From contig NZ_JARBUT010000028.1 of assembly GCF_028882275.1 (NCBI RefSeq), positions 1 to 64,000 of the forward strand: DNA of 64,000 bases, in the 5' to 3' direction. Shown here one piece after another: positions 48,161 through 57,827 of this stretch; the stretch's first letter is position 1; every line of letters begins with the position of its first letter. The notes beneath the pieces are model-generated. The model was not told the DNA's origin, did not search any database, and saw only the letters and a list, made by a program, of their open reading frames with translations. The DNA is from Nocardiopsis sp. N85 (lineage in GTDB: Bacteria > Actinomycetota > Actinomycetes > Streptosporangiales > Streptosporangiaceae). A program made the translations under genes and the position numbers.

Positions 48161-49420
48161 TCAGGCGCGGGGGAAGAGCGTGTCGGTGAAGGGGTTGCGG
48201 AACTTGCCCGCCGGGTCGAACCGCTCCAGAAGCCGGGCGAAGTCGGCGGCGCGCTCGTAGGAGCCGACGACGTCCGCCGGAGGCAGTGTGGTGAGCTTGC
48301 CCCAGTGCGGTCGGGCGCCCAGCGGTGCGAGCCGTTCCTCCACGGCCGCGATCACGGGGATCACCGCCTCCGGGTCCCGGAGCCAGGTGAAGTGGAAGGT
48401 CACCGAGTCGCGACCGTGGGCGGGGCTCAGCCAGAGGTCGTCGGCGCGGACCGTGCGCACCTCGGAGACGTGCAGCACGGGGGCCACCAGGTGTCCGATA
48501 CCGCGCAGGGCGGCGAAGGCCTCCGCGACGGCCTCGCGCGGCAGGTAGAGCTCGGACTGCAACTCCTCACCCGCGCTCGGCGGGAGTTCGGGGCGGAAGT
48601 GCGGCAATCTCTCGAACCAGGGGCCGGCGAGGCCCAGCTGTGCGGTGGCGGGGTCGGTGGACATCCCCGGAACGGGGTGCTGAGGGGTGTCGGCGGGACG
48701 TCCCCCGCGCCAGGCGCCCTCCGGCAGGCCCTCGCGGTGTTTGAGCCAGACCCGGCCGGTGTCCCCGCGCCAGTCGGTGAACAGGCTCACGCTGTAGGCG
48801 GAGCCGAACACCGCGTCGAAGTCGGCGGCCACCTCGTCCAGTGGCACGTCGAGCCGGACCCGCTGGGACACCGAGAAGGTCGGTTCGATCTCCAGGGTGA
48901 GGCGGGTGACGATGCCGAGGGCGCCGAGCGCCACGACGGCGCCGGGGAGGACGTCGGGGTGGGTACCGCGCTCCAGCCGCACCGGTTCGCCGTCGGGACC
49001 CAGGAGTTCGAGCCCGCGCACGGCGGCGGCCAGGCAGCGCAGGCCGTCCCCGGACCCGTGGGTGCCGGTGGCGCAGGACCCGGCCACCGAGATGTGCGGC
49101 AGCGAGGCCAGGTTGGCCAGGGCGGAACCGTGCCGGTGCAGTTCGGCGGAGAGCTCGGCGTAGCGGACCCCGGCGGAGACCGTCACGGTCGCCGCGACGG
49201 GGTCGACCTCGATCTCCCGGGGCAGGGCGTCCAGGCGCACCAGGTCGTGGTCGGAGTCGGCGACCCGGTTGAACGAGTGGCCGCTGCCCAGGGCCCGGAT
49301 CCGCGGGGTGTCGCGCACCAGGGCGCGGAGGGCGTCGGGGTCGGCGGGCCGGTGGATGCGGGGGCTGGCGTAGGCGAGGTTCCCGGCCCAGTTGTGGACC
49401 GGAGGGGGCGGGGCGGACAT
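48161..49420 (-). CDS. aldO: Alditol oxidase
   Basis: 419 residues, the same length as Streptomyces coelicolor AldO (418). It oxidises polyols such as xylitol and sorbitol at C1 with release of H2O2. The N-terminal VHNWAGNLAYASPRIHRPAD, FAD-covalent-link region LGSGHSFNRVADSDHDL (His in GSGHSFN), ASLPHISVAGSCATGTHGSG and the C-terminal LERFDPAGKFRNPFTDTLF all fit AldO. ATG 49420 is preceded by GGGGG/GGAG upstream. The gene is divergent from an NmrA-like gene. Assignment is by family likeness; L-gulonolactone oxidase-type enzymes are the main alternative. Confidence 0.87.
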   Translation of the reverse strand: MSAPPPPVHNWAGNLAYASPRIHRPADPDALRALVRDTPRIRALGSGHSFNRVADSDHDLVRLDALPREIEVDPVAATVTVSAGVRYAELSAELHRHGSALANLASLPHISVAGSCATGTHGSGDGLRCLAAAVRGLELLGPDGEPVRLERGTHPDVLPGAVVALGALGIVTRLTLEIEPTFSVSQRVRLDVPLDEVAADFDAVFGSAYSVSLFTDWRGDTGRVWLKHREGLPEGAWRGGRPADTPQHPVPGMSTDPATAQLGLAGPWFERLPHFRPELPPSAGEELQSELYLPREAVAEAFAALRGIGHLVAPVLHVSEVRTVRADDLWLSPAHGRDSVTFHFTWLRDPEAVIPVIAAVEERLAPLGARPHWGKLTTLPPADVVGSYERAADFARLLERFDPAGKFRNPFTDTLFPRA

Positions 49421-49639
49421 GGGCTCTCCAGGGGTGCGCGGCCCGCGGAGTCCGAGGGCGTCGGCCGCCCACGCTACCGAACCGGGCGTTCCGGGGGAGA
49501 CCCCGCCGCACCCGCACCGCTCGGAGGTCCGCCATCCATCTCCTTTTTCGATCGGTGGAATGAAAAATGGACATTGGACGCGCGACGCCGCTCCCGAGAT
49601 GCTTTTCCCGGAAATACGGGAAAGCGAAGGGAAAACAGC

Positions 49640-50491
49640 GTGCACACGAAGAGAACCGTTCTGGTGACGGGCGCGACCGGCGGCCAGGGCGGTGCCGTCG
49701 CCCGCGCCCTGCTCGACCGCGGATGGGCGGTGCGCGCCCTCGTGCGCGACCCGGCCGCCCCCGCGGCCCGCGCGCTCGCGGCGCTCGGCGCGGAGACGGT
49801 CACCGGCGACCTCGACGACCCGGGGTCCTTGCGCACGGCGGCGCGGGGCGCACACGGCGTCTTCAGCGTCCAGCCCTGCGATCTGGCCGACCCGGATCCC
49901 GTAACGGAGGTGCGGCGGGGGCGGAACGTCGCCGACGCGGCCGCCGACGCGGGCGTCGCGCACCTGGTCTACGGTTCCGCGGCGGCCGCCGGGCACGGGT
50001 CCGGGGTGGTGCACTTCGAGACCAAGGAGGAGATCGAGGCGTACGTCGGCGCCGTCGGCGTACCCGCCACGGTGCTCCGTCCGGTCTATTTCATGGAGAA
50101 CTGGCGGCACACCCTGCCGACGCCGGGGAACGGGGAGCGGGTCGTCCCGCTCGCGCTGGACGCGGACGCCCCGCTACAGATGATCGCGCTGGCCGACATC
50201 GGGCGGATCACCGCTGCGGTGTTCGACGGGGCAGCCGAGTTCGCCGGCCGTCGGATCGACATCGCCGGGGACGAGCTGACCGTGCGTCGGATCGCCGAGG
50301 TGTTCACCGCGGCCGACGGCGTCCCGACCCGCTTCGAGCGGCTCGCGGACGCGGAACTGCGGGCCGGGAGCCCGGAGGTCGCCAAGATGTTCGCCTGGAT
50401 CGGCGGGAAGGGTTTCCGAGCCGACATCGCGGGGCTTCGCGCCCGCCACCCCGGGCTGCTGACCCTGGAGGCGTGGCTGGGCCGGCCGTGA
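49640..50491 (+). CDS. NmrA-like NAD(P)H-binding reductase
   Basis: 283 residues. VLVTGATGGQGGAVARALLD has the glycine-rich GATGGQG loop of NmrA/HSCARG-type proteins that sense NADP. Further typical stretches are HLVYGSAAAAGHGSG and KEEIEAYVGAVGVPATVLRP, and AEFAGRRIDIAGDELTVRRI near the end. It lacks the SDR catalytic pair as far as I see. GTG 49640 follows AAGGGA and gives VHTKRTVLV. Divergent from aldO; convergent with the LysR gene. Confidence 0.88.
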   Translation: MHTKRTVLVTGATGGQGGAVARALLDRGWAVRALVRDPAAPAARALAALGAETVTGDLDDPGSLRTAARGAHGVFSVQPCDLADPDPVTEVRRGRNVADAAADAGVAHLVYGSAAAAGHGSGVVHFETKEEIEAYVGAVGVPATVLRPVYFMENWRHTLPTPGNGERVVPLALDADAPLQMIALADIGRITAAVFDGAAEFAGRRIDIAGDELTVRRIAEVFTAADGVPTRFERLADAELRAGSPEVAKMFAWIGGKGFRADIAGLRARHPGLLTLEAWLGRP

Positions 50492-50511
50492 CACGGGCGG
50501 CGGCCACGGGC

Positions 50512-51408
50512 TCAGCCCGCGGCCGCCGTCTTCCCCGGCTCGGGGAGGCCGAGGATGTCGAGGAAGGCGCGGGCCGCGGGCGTGGTGCCGCTCCGGGCCC
50601 AGACGACGTACTCGACGCGGCCCGTCACGTCGGTGACCTCGATGGTGGTCACGCCCGTCAGCTGCGGTACGTAGGCGGAGGGGAGCAGCCCGATGCCCAG
50701 CCCCTCCCCGACCAGCCGGGCCATGTACTCGGCGGAGGTCACCTCGAAGGCGACGTCGCGGACCAGGCCCGCGGCCTCGAACGCCTGGTCGGACTGGACG
50801 CGTCCGGCCGTCCCTGCGGGCATGTCCACGAACACCTCCGAGGCGAGCCGCTCCAGGCTCACCTCCTTCTCCACCGCCAGCGGGTGGTCGGGGGCGACCA
50901 CGGCGACGTGCCGGTCCCAGGCCAGCTCGCGGACGTTGACGCCCTGGGGGTGCGCCGTGGTGGGCAGCCCGAGGAAGGCCACCTCGATGTCCCCCGCCTT
51001 GACCCGTTCGACGAGGTCGTCGCTGGCACCCACCCGAAGACCGATGCGCACCTGCGGGTACCGCCGGCGGAAGTCGCGCAGGGCGCCGGGGACGTCGACC
51101 GCGGCGACGGTGGGGATGAGGCCCACCTCCAGCCGCCCGCGCACCTCGCCGACGGCGGCGGCGACGTCGGAGGCCGCCTGTTCGGCGGCCTCCAGGCACC
51201 GGCGGGCGGCGGGGAGGAACGCCGCGCCGGCCGCCGTCAGCCGCACCCGGCGGCTGGTGCGCTCGAAGAGCTTCGCGCCCAGCTCCCGCTCCAGCCGCGC
51301 GACCTGGTGGCTGAGCGCGGACTGGGCGACCAGGCAGCGTTCGGCCGCCCGGGTGAAGCTGCTCGTCTCGGCGATGGCGACGACGTAGCGCATCTGCTGG
51401 AGTTCCAT
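50512..51408 (-). CDS. LysR-type regulator
   Basis: 298 residues with MELQQMRYVVAIAETSSFTR as winged-HTH and RERLVAQSALSHQVARLERE; the rest is the effector-binding domain. It lies downstream of the MFS transporter gene on the same strand, 96 bp apart, so it may regulate that transporter. ATG 51408 is the start. Confidence 0.92.
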   Translation of the reverse strand: MELQQMRYVVAIAETSSFTRAAERCLVAQSALSHQVARLERELGAKLFERTSRRVRLTAAGAAFLPAARRCLEAAEQAASDVAAAVGEVRGRLEVGLIPTVAAVDVPGALRDFRRRYPQVRIGLRVGASDDLVERVKAGDIEVAFLGLPTTAHPQGVNVRELAWDRHVAVVAPDHPLAVEKEVSLERLASEVFVDMPAGTAGRVQSDQAFEAAGLVRDVAFEVTSAEYMARLVGEGLGIGLLPSAYVPQLTGVTTIEVTDVTGRVEYVVWARSGTTPAARAFLDILGLPEPGKTAAAG

Positions 51409-51504
51409 GGCGGTAGCGTAACGACCGTTCTTCCCGGACCTCCCGGTGGAAAAGGGCGTGGAGACCCGCTCCCCGCGCCTCCTCGCGGACCGTGCCCGGG
51501 CCGT

Positions 51505-52716
51505 TCACGCCCGGCGGCGCGGGACGGCGGCGACGAGCAGCGCGGTCCCGACAAGGCCGATCCCCAGCAGGCACGCCCCGGTCCAGTGGGCGTTCACCCA
51601 GACCACGGGGGCCAGCGCCCCGCCCACGGATCCCCCCGCGAAGAACAGGGTCATGAAGACGGCGTTGATCCGGCTGCGCGCCCGGGGCCGCAGCTCGTAG
51701 GCGGTGGTCTGGGAGGCGTTGAGGACGGCGGTCTGACCCACGTTGAGCAGGACCAGGCCGACGAGCAGCCAGCCGACCCCGCCGCCCTGCGCGGGGAGCA
51801 TCACGGCCCACCCTGCGGCGGCCGAGAGCAGGCCGGTGACGAGGACGGCGCGCGGGTACCCGCGGTCGACGAGGCGCCCGGCCAGCGGCATGGCGAGGGG
51901 GCCGATCACGCCGATGAGGCCGACGAGGCCGATGGTCGCCGGGGACCACCGGTAGGGATGGTCGACCAGGAGCAGTGTCACGACGGTCAGGTGGACGGTG
52001 AAGGAGGCCATGGTCAGCGCCGCGATCGCGATGGGGCGGCGCAGCCCGGGCAGCTCCGCGAGCAGGGCGGCCGTGGAACGCCACAGGCGCAGCGGGCGCG
52101 TGGCCTCGCTCCGGTCGCCACCGCCGCCGGGGAGGACGCGCAGGACGATGACGGCGGTGACCAGCAGCAGGACGGCGGTGGCCCAGTAGACGGTCCGCCA
52201 CCCGGCGAGTTCGGCCACCACACCGGAGGCGGCGCGGCCGAGCAGGCCTCCGGCGAGGACTCCGGCCATGACGATGCCGATGTCGCGGGCCCGGCGCTGC
52301 GGCGGGGCGAGCTCGGCGGCGAAGGGGACGAGGACCTGGGCACCGACCGAGGTGACGGCGGCCAGGCCGGTGGCCGCCAGCAGGAGCCACCCGGTGGGCG
52401 CCGTGCCCGCCGCGGCCAGCAGCAGGCCGGTGGCCGCCAACAGCGTGGCGGCCAGGCCGCGTCGGGGGTAGCGGTCGCCGAGGGGGACCAGCAGGCCCAG
52501 GCCGATCGCGTAGCCGATCTGGGCCGCCGCGACGGTGAGGCCGGCGGCGGTGGTGGTCATGCCCAGCTCGGTGCGGAGCAGGCCGAGCAGCGGCTGGGCG
52601 AAGTAGTTGCCCGCCACCGACAGACCCGCGGCCACGGCCATGACCGCCAGGACCGGGGAGGTGCGCGGTCGGCGGGCGGGTGTCCGCGCCCCGGCATCGG
52701 AAAGGGGATTCGTCAT
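51505..52716 (-). CDS. MFS transporter (drug/metabolite efflux type)
   Basis: 403 residues, 12 predicted helices. The first is PVLAVMAVAAGLSVAGNYFA; LGDRYPRRGLAATLLAATGL is the loop 2-3 motif A; FAAELAPPQRRARDIGIVMA and NAVFMTLFFAGGSVGGALAP are other hallmarks of the drug-efflux-like MFS branch. Start ATG 52716 at MTNPLSDAGARTPARRPRTS. It is the first gene of a small operon with the LysR gene. Substrate unknown. Confidence 0.9.
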   Translation of the reverse strand: MTNPLSDAGARTPARRPRTSPVLAVMAVAAGLSVAGNYFAQPLLGLLRTELGMTTTAAGLTVAAAQIGYAIGLGLLVPLGDRYPRRGLAATLLAATGLLLAAAGTAPTGWLLLAATGLAAVTSVGAQVLVPFAAELAPPQRRARDIGIVMAGVLAGGLLGRAASGVVAELAGWRTVYWATAVLLLVTAVIVLRVLPGGGGDRSEATRPLRLWRSTAALLAELPGLRRPIAIAALTMASFTVHLTVVTLLLVDHPYRWSPATIGLVGLIGVIGPLAMPLAGRLVDRGYPRAVLVTGLLSAAAGWAVMLPAQGGGVGWLLVGLVLLNVGQTAVLNASQTTAYELRPRARSRINAVFMTLFFAGGSVGGALAPVVWVNAHWTGACLLGIGLVGTALLVAAVPRRRA

Positions 52717-53105
52717 GCATTCATCGTCGGCGGGGAAATACCGGACGTCCAATGCATTCTTTTCATGGGATCCATCGTGATCGGAGATGCGTGCCCGTGC
52801 CGCCCGTTCCCATTGTGGTCATCGTGAATTCCATAAAGGCTCTCCCGCGCTCGGAGCACCGGGGCGCGCGCTCGGGGCCGCACGGAGATCCCCCTGCCGG
52901 CACCGGGCATCGGCTCACCGGCGACGTCCGCCACGGGTCCAGGGGCCGCCGTGTTCGGCCGGTGAACCGTCCGAAGGGGCGCGGCGGGCCCCGCGCGTGC
53001 CGGTCGGCCGGGCCGTGCACGACGCGCTGGGCCGTCCGGCGAGTGTGACACGGTGCACTCAGTGCGTCGTTGCACTCAGTGCACTCAGGTGTCTAGCGTG
53101 GAACC
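52717..53105. promoter_or_regulatory. Divergent promoter region with operators
   Basis: About 390 bp between the MFS transporter and TetR/MMPL operon. The left 100 bp is relatively AT-rich, with TTCATGGGATCCATCG, and probably holds the MFS promoter. The right end holds the repeated palindromes listed separately. No gene is supported. Confidence 0.55.
53055..53090. promoter_or_regulatory. Tandem GCACTCAGTGC palindromes, probable TetR operator
   Basis: The 11-bp palindrome GCACTCAGTGC occurs twice (53055-53065 and 53072-53082), followed by an extra half-site GCACTCAGG (53081-53089). It lies 16-50 bp upstream of the TetR start. Strong candidate for autoregulation and control of the exporter behind it. 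Confidence 0.78.
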
Positions 53106-53771
53106 GTGAACGATCGGCCCATTCCACCCCCGACCGACCGGCGCGAGGCCCTGAAGTCCCGCCACCGCCGGGCCATCATCGACGCCGCCGCCGCGCTGAC
53201 GGCCGAGCGCGGGGACACCGGCTTCACCGTCGAGCAGCTCGCCGAGCGCGCCGACGTCTCCCGGCGGACCGTGTTCAACCACTTCCGGTCGCTGGACGAC
53301 ATCCTCCTGGAGGTGTTCGGCCGGATGTTGGAGGAGATCGTCGACGGGATCGGCGCCAACCTCGACGCGGCGGACGACGGCACCGACGACGACGGGGCGA
53401 ACATCTTCGACTCCCTGGCCGACGCCATCCGCGGCACCGACCTGCTCACCCCCATCACCCGGCTCAAGCACTTCGTCCGGCAGGGGGGCGGCACGCCCCC
53501 GGCCGGCCGGGCGGCGCTGTTCGAGCGGGCGATGACCGACGTGGGAACACGGCTGTCGGCGATCGTGATGCGCCGCCACCCGCGGGCCGACCCGCTCGTG
53601 GTCGACCTCATGTGCGGCGCGGTCATCGGCGGCGGCGCGGTCATCGTGGAGCACTGGGAGCGGATCACCGGCGGGGCCCTGGACGACGCGTCCCGCCGGG
53701 TCTGGTCCACGCTGCTGGAGCGCATCCTCACCGTCACCCGCGACGGCTACGGCTCGGTCGGCACCACCTGA
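53106..53771 (+). CDS. TetR family regulator of the MMPL exporter
   Basis: 221 residues; HTH in IIDAAAALTAERGDTGFTVE, QLAERADVSRRTVFNHF, then a helical effector domain. GTG 53106 is the first possible start after an in-frame stop codon; no Shine-Dalgarno precedes it, and a -10-like TAGCGT about 10 bp upstream suggests a leaderless mRNA. The MMPL exporter gene follows 59 bp later on the same strand, so the pair forms an operon; the repressor presumably responds to its cargo. Confidence 0.9.
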   Translation: MNDRPIPPPTDRREALKSRHRRAIIDAAAALTAERGDTGFTVEQLAERADVSRRTVFNHFRSLDDILLEVFGRMLEEIVDGIGANLDAADDGTDDDGANIFDSLADAIRGTDLLTPITRLKHFVRQGGGTPPAGRAALFERAMTDVGTRLSAIVMRRHPRADPLVVDLMCGAVIGGGAVIVEHWERITGGALDDASRRVWSTLLERILTVTRDGYGSVGTT

Positions 53772-53830
53772 GCGCACCCGTGCCCCCACCACTCCTCCCC
53801 ATCCCTCTCTCCTTCGGCGAAGGCACATCC

Positions 53831-56335
53831 ATGGCTGAACTGCTCTACGGACTCGGACGGGCGTGCGCACACCGCGCCCGCACCGTCATCGCGATCTGGC
53901 TGTCACTGCTCGTGGCGTCCGGCGCCGCGTTCCTCCTCTTCTCCGGGGAGCTGGAGGGCGGCTTCTCCATCCCCGGCACACCCACCGACGACGTGGACCG
54001 ACTCCGGTCCGCGGAGTTCTCGGACATGGGCGGCGGAGCGGGGACCGTCGTGTACCGGACCGAGGGCGGATCGCCCTTCACCGACGAGCAGCGCGAGGCG
54101 ATCGCCGACCGCGCCGAGCGGGCCACCGAGGTCCCCGGGGTCTCGGCCGCCGTCGACCCGTTCGCCACCGAGGCCGAGCGCGCCGACGGAGCCCGGGAGC
54201 TGGAGGAGGGCCGCGCGGAGATCGACGAGGGACTCGAAGAACTCGACGCCGGGCAGGCGGAGCTCGACGCGGCCCGCGAGCAGGCGGAGGCCGACGGGAC
54301 ACTCGACCTGACCGAGGCGGTGTTCGACGGCGGGCAGGCCGAGATCGACGCGGGTCGTGAGGAGCTGGAGGAGGGCCTGGCGGAGGTCGAGCGGGGCGAA
54401 TCCCTGATGGAGATGGCCTCCGGCCTGCGCATGGTCTCCGAGGACGGCGACACCGCCCTGGTCATGGTCTCCTTCACCGACGAGCAGATGGACATCCCCC
54501 AGGAGACCCGCGACGCCGTGATGGCGGTCTTCGAGGACGACCCGGTGCCCGGCACCACCGTGGACTTCAACAGCGACATGGCCCAGAGCCTGCCCACCCT
54601 GTTCGGCCCGGCCGAGGTGGTCGGCGTGGTCGTGGCCGCCGTGGTCCTGGTGATCATGCTGGGAACCCTGGTGGGCGCGGGGCTCCCGCTGCTGACCGCG
54701 TTGGTCGGCGTCGGCATCGCCACCCTGATCGCGATGTCGCTGTCGGGGGTGCTGGAGATGGCGTCCGTGACCCCGATCCTGGGCCTGATGCTGGGCCTGG
54801 CCGTGGGCATCGACTACGCGCTGTTCATCGTCAACCGCCACCGCCGCCAGCTCAAGCAGGGCGTGGAGGTCGAGGAGTCCATCGGCCTGGCCAACGGGAC
54901 CGCGGGCAACGCCGTGGTCTTCGCCGGAACGACCGTGCTCATCGCGCTGCTGGGCCTGAACCTCACCGGGATCGGGTTCCTGGGGCTCATGGGCACCATG
55001 GGCGCCGTGGCCATCGCCGTGGCCGTGGTCGTCGCGATCACCCTGGTCCCGGCGCTGCTGTCGCTGATCGGCGTCCGCATCCTGTCCCGCCGTGAGCGCG
55101 CCCGACTCGCCGAGCGGGCGTCCGGGAACGGGGGGACCGCGCCGGAACCGGTGCGGCCGATGTCGACCGGCGGCGCCCTGCTGCGCGCCGCCGTCGCGGT
55201 GACCGCCCTGGTGGTCGTCGCCCTGCCCGCCCTCGACCTGCGGCTGGGCATGCCCGACGGCTCCTCCGAGCCCACCGACTCCACCCAGTACCGGGCCCAC
55301 ACGATCGTGGAGGAGGAGTTCGGCGCCGGCAACAACGGCACCCTTTTGGTGGTCGCGCGGCTCACCGGCGGCCCGGACGAGGAGGCCGCGGAGCTGAACG
55401 CCGAGCGGGAGCAGGCGCTGATCGCCGAGGAGATCCACGCGCACGACGACGTGGCGGCCGTGGCCCCCATCGCGGTCTCCGACGACCAGACCCACGCCGC
55501 CTTCCAGGTGGTCCCGGTGGAGGGCCCCACCAGCGAGTCCACCGAGCGACTCGTGCACGACCTGCGCGGCCTGGAGCCGATCAAGGGCACCGGAGTCCTG
55601 GGCGTCGCGGGTATGGCCAGCGGGAACATCGACATCTCCGAGACCCTCGACGAGGCGCTGCCGATCTACCTGACGGTGGTCGTGGGGATGTCCCTGGTGA
55701 TCCTGTTGCTGGTGTTCCGGTCGATCCTCGTGCCGATCGTGGCCACGCTCGGGTTCATCCTGTCGTTCTTCGCGTCGCTGGGCGGCGTGGTGGCCGTCTA
55801 CCAGTGGGGCTGGCTCGGCGGTCTCATCGGGCTGGAGAACACCGGTCCGGTGCTGAACTTCCTGCCGACGATCCTGGCGGGCATCCTCTTCGGGCTGGCG
55901 ATGGACTACATGCTCTTCATCGGGACGGGCATGCGCGAGGCGTACGTGCACGGGACGCCCGCCCGCGCCGCCGTGGTGCAGGGCTTTCGGGCGGGGCGCG
56001 CGGTGGTGACGGCCGCGGCGATCATCATGATCTCGGTGTTCGGCGGGTTCGTCTTCTCGCACAGCGTCATGATCAGCTCGATCGGGTTCGCGCTCGCCTT
56101 CGGTGTGCTCATCGACGCGTTCGTGGTGCGGATGCTGCTCGTTCCGGCGCTCATGCACCTCGCGGGGAACGCGGCGTGGTGGCTGCCGAAGTGGCTGGAC
56201 CGGCTGCTGCCCGACATCGACGTGGAGGGCGCCGCCCTGGAGAGGCGCCACTCGGCCGGGGCCGGGGAGACCGGAGGCGGGGAGGACCCGCGCTCCCCCG
56301 AGGCTCGGGCCGGGGTCCCCGCCGAGCACCGCTGA
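53831..56335 (+). CDS. MMPL-family RND exporter
   Basis: 834 residues. Two MMPL halves, each with a first helix, a large extracytoplasmic loop and a five- to six-helix bundle (for example GPAEVVGVVVAAVVLVIMLG, and GLAVGIDYALFIVNRHRRQL; second half LFGLAMDYMLFIGTGMREAY). The first outer loop contains an extended charged coiled coil with repeats such as ELEEGRAEIDEGLEELDAGQ and AEIDAGREELEEGLAEVERG. This type exports lipids or drugs in actinobacteria. ATG 53831 follows GAAGG. Substrate unknown; induced with the TetR gene upstream. Confidence 0.93.
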   Translation: MAELLYGLGRACAHRARTVIAIWLSLLVASGAAFLLFSGELEGGFSIPGTPTDDVDRLRSAEFSDMGGGAGTVVYRTEGGSPFTDEQREAIADRAERATEVPGVSAAVDPFATEAERADGARELEEGRAEIDEGLEELDAGQAELDAAREQAEADGTLDLTEAVFDGGQAEIDAGREELEEGLAEVERGESLMEMASGLRMVSEDGDTALVMVSFTDEQMDIPQETRDAVMAVFEDDPVPGTTVDFNSDMAQSLPTLFGPAEVVGVVVAAVVLVIMLGTLVGAGLPLLTALVGVGIATLIAMSLSGVLEMASVTPILGLMLGLAVGIDYALFIVNRHRRQLKQGVEVEESIGLANGTAGNAVVFAGTTVLIALLGLNLTGIGFLGLMGTMGAVAIAVAVVVAITLVPALLSLIGVRILSRRERARLAERASGNGGTAPEPVRPMSTGGALLRAAVAVTALVVVALPALDLRLGMPDGSSEPTDSTQYRAHTIVEEEFGAGNNGTLLVVARLTGGPDEEAAELNAEREQALIAEEIHAHDDVAAVAPIAVSDDQTHAAFQVVPVEGPTSESTERLVHDLRGLEPIKGTGVLGVAGMASGNIDISETLDEALPIYLTVVVGMSLVILLLVFRSILVPIVATLGFILSFFASLGGVVAVYQWGWLGGLIGLENTGPVLNFLPTILAGILFGLAMDYMLFIGTGMREAYVHGTPARAAVVQGFRAGRAVVTAAAIIMISVFGGFVFSHSVMISSIGFALAFGVLIDAFVVRMLLVPALMHLAGNAAWWLPKWLDRLLPDIDVEGAALERRHSAGAGETGGGEDPRSPEARAGVPAEHR

Positions 56336-56548
56336 CGCTCCGGGGATCGACGGCGTTCGCACCGACGGCCCTCGTTCGGCCACCGCCCCATCGGGACGGA
56401 GCGCTCGAACGGGGGCCGTCGGCGTGGGCGGTCGAGGACGGCACCGGGAACCGCGGGGCGGGAACGGCGGCCGTGCGCGCGGAGGCGTCCGGTGTCGGTC
56501 GGAAGGCGGGCGTCCCCGTGCCCTCACCGTTCTCCCTCCCACGCGGTG

Positions 56549-57766
56549 TCAGGGGGCCGTGGGCGTGGCGGACGGATCCCGGTCACGGTAGGCGAGGACG
56601 CGCAGCAGCCGTTCCGCGGGCCCGCGCACGCCCGCGTGTTCCAGCGCGGCCGCGAGGACCGCCGAGAGCAGCCAGGTCGCGACCGCCACGAGGGCGGCCT
56701 GCCACTGGGTGAGGACACCGCCGAGCCCGAGCCCCCAGGCGCACAGCAGGGGGGCGAAGACCACCGACTGGAGCAGGTAGCAGGAGAGGGACCGCTTGCC
56801 GACGGCCGTCAGGGTGCGCACGAGCGTCCCGGCCGGTCGCCCGGTCGGGAGGCTCGCGACGACGAGGGCGATCAGAGCCACGTAACCGAGCGCGCCGAAC
56901 AGGCCGGTGAGACCGTGGAGCAGGAGCGGTGTCCACTCGGGGACGTCCCACACGCCGTGCCGCACGAGCACGGACGGAAGGGCGCCCGCCCATCCGAGGG
57001 CGATGCCGAGGACCGCCGTGCGCGCCAGCAGCGGCCGGTACGACTCCGGGGATTCCAGCACCCGGTGCCGCGCGCAGACGATCGCGACGAGCACGGCGAC
57101 CGGCACGACGAGCCCCAGGACGCCCTGTCCCACCGTCACGACCGCCCACATCCCGAGTCGCGGCAGGATCGAGGCCGTGTAGGGCGTGATGGCGGCGATC
57201 TGCGACACCGGCCCCTCGAACGCGGCGTCCGCCCCCGGCGAGAGGACGGCTCCGGCCACCAGCAGGGCCACGGCGAGGACGCCGAGAAGGCCGAACAGCG
57301 CGGCGGCCCACACCAGGAGGGTCCTGTTCCCCCGGCGGAGGAACAGCAGCACCACGAGGAGGCCGACCAGTCCGTACGCGCCCAGGACGTCCCCGAACCA
57401 GAGCAGGGCGGCGTGGACCGCGCCGAAGACGATCATCCAGAGGTGGCGCAGCAGGAGCAGTCGGCGGACCGACCTCTCGTCCAGGCCGATCGCCCGCTGC
57501 CTGGTGTGGAGCTGCCAGATGCCGTAGCCGAAGAGGAAGGCGAACAGCGGGTAGCTCCGCGCGTCGATCGCGATGATCGCGACGGTCTGCCAGACGGCGT
57601 CGAGGCCGGTGCCGTCGGCGTGGTGGGCGCTGACACCCCAGGTCGGAGACCCGTAGAGGAACCAGGGCACGTTGGCCAGGGCGATGAACAGGAGCATGAT
57701 CCCGCGGGCGAGGTCCGGCGCGAGGGCACGCCCGTCGGGGCGGGGGGAAGGTGCGTGGTCGATCAT
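56549..57766 (-). CDS. DUF418 membrane protein
   Basis: 405 residues with about ten helices. Typical are APDLARGIMLLFIALANVPW, FLFGYGIWQLHTRQRAIGLD, RRLLLLRHLWMIVFGAVHAA, and the C-terminal LTAVGKRSLSCYLLQSVVFA (DUF418). The family (YeiB type) is of unknown function. ATG 57766. It is downstream of the NAD(P)H-binding gene with a gap of 61 bp, in the same direction, so both could be under the TetR divergent gene. Confidence 0.9.
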   Translation of the reverse strand: MIDHAPSPRPDGRALAPDLARGIMLLFIALANVPWFLYGSPTWGVSAHHADGTGLDAVWQTVAIIAIDARSYPLFAFLFGYGIWQLHTRQRAIGLDERSVRRLLLLRHLWMIVFGAVHAALLWFGDVLGAYGLVGLLVVLLFLRRGNRTLLVWAAALFGLLGVLAVALLVAGAVLSPGADAAFEGPVSQIAAITPYTASILPRLGMWAVVTVGQGVLGLVVPVAVLVAIVCARHRVLESPESYRPLLARTAVLGIALGWAGALPSVLVRHGVWDVPEWTPLLLHGLTGLFGALGYVALIALVVASLPTGRPAGTLVRTLTAVGKRSLSCYLLQSVVFAPLLCAWGLGLGGVLTQWQAALVAVATWLLSAVLAAALEHAGVRGPAERLLRVLAYRDRDPSATPTAP

Positions 57767-57827
57767 GGTCTCCGTCTTCCGGGGGGAGGGTGAGCGGATC
57801 CGGGCGCTCGCGCGCCGGGCCGGGCGG

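Noticed and set aside
50174..52720. 848-codon minus frame over the LysR and MFS genes
   Set aside because: Different frame from the LysR and MFS genes; arginine-rich noise.
53903..56542. 879-codon minus-strand frame opposite the MMPL gene
   Set aside because: Low-complexity Arg/His/Gly translation; the MMPL gene on the plus strand is clear.
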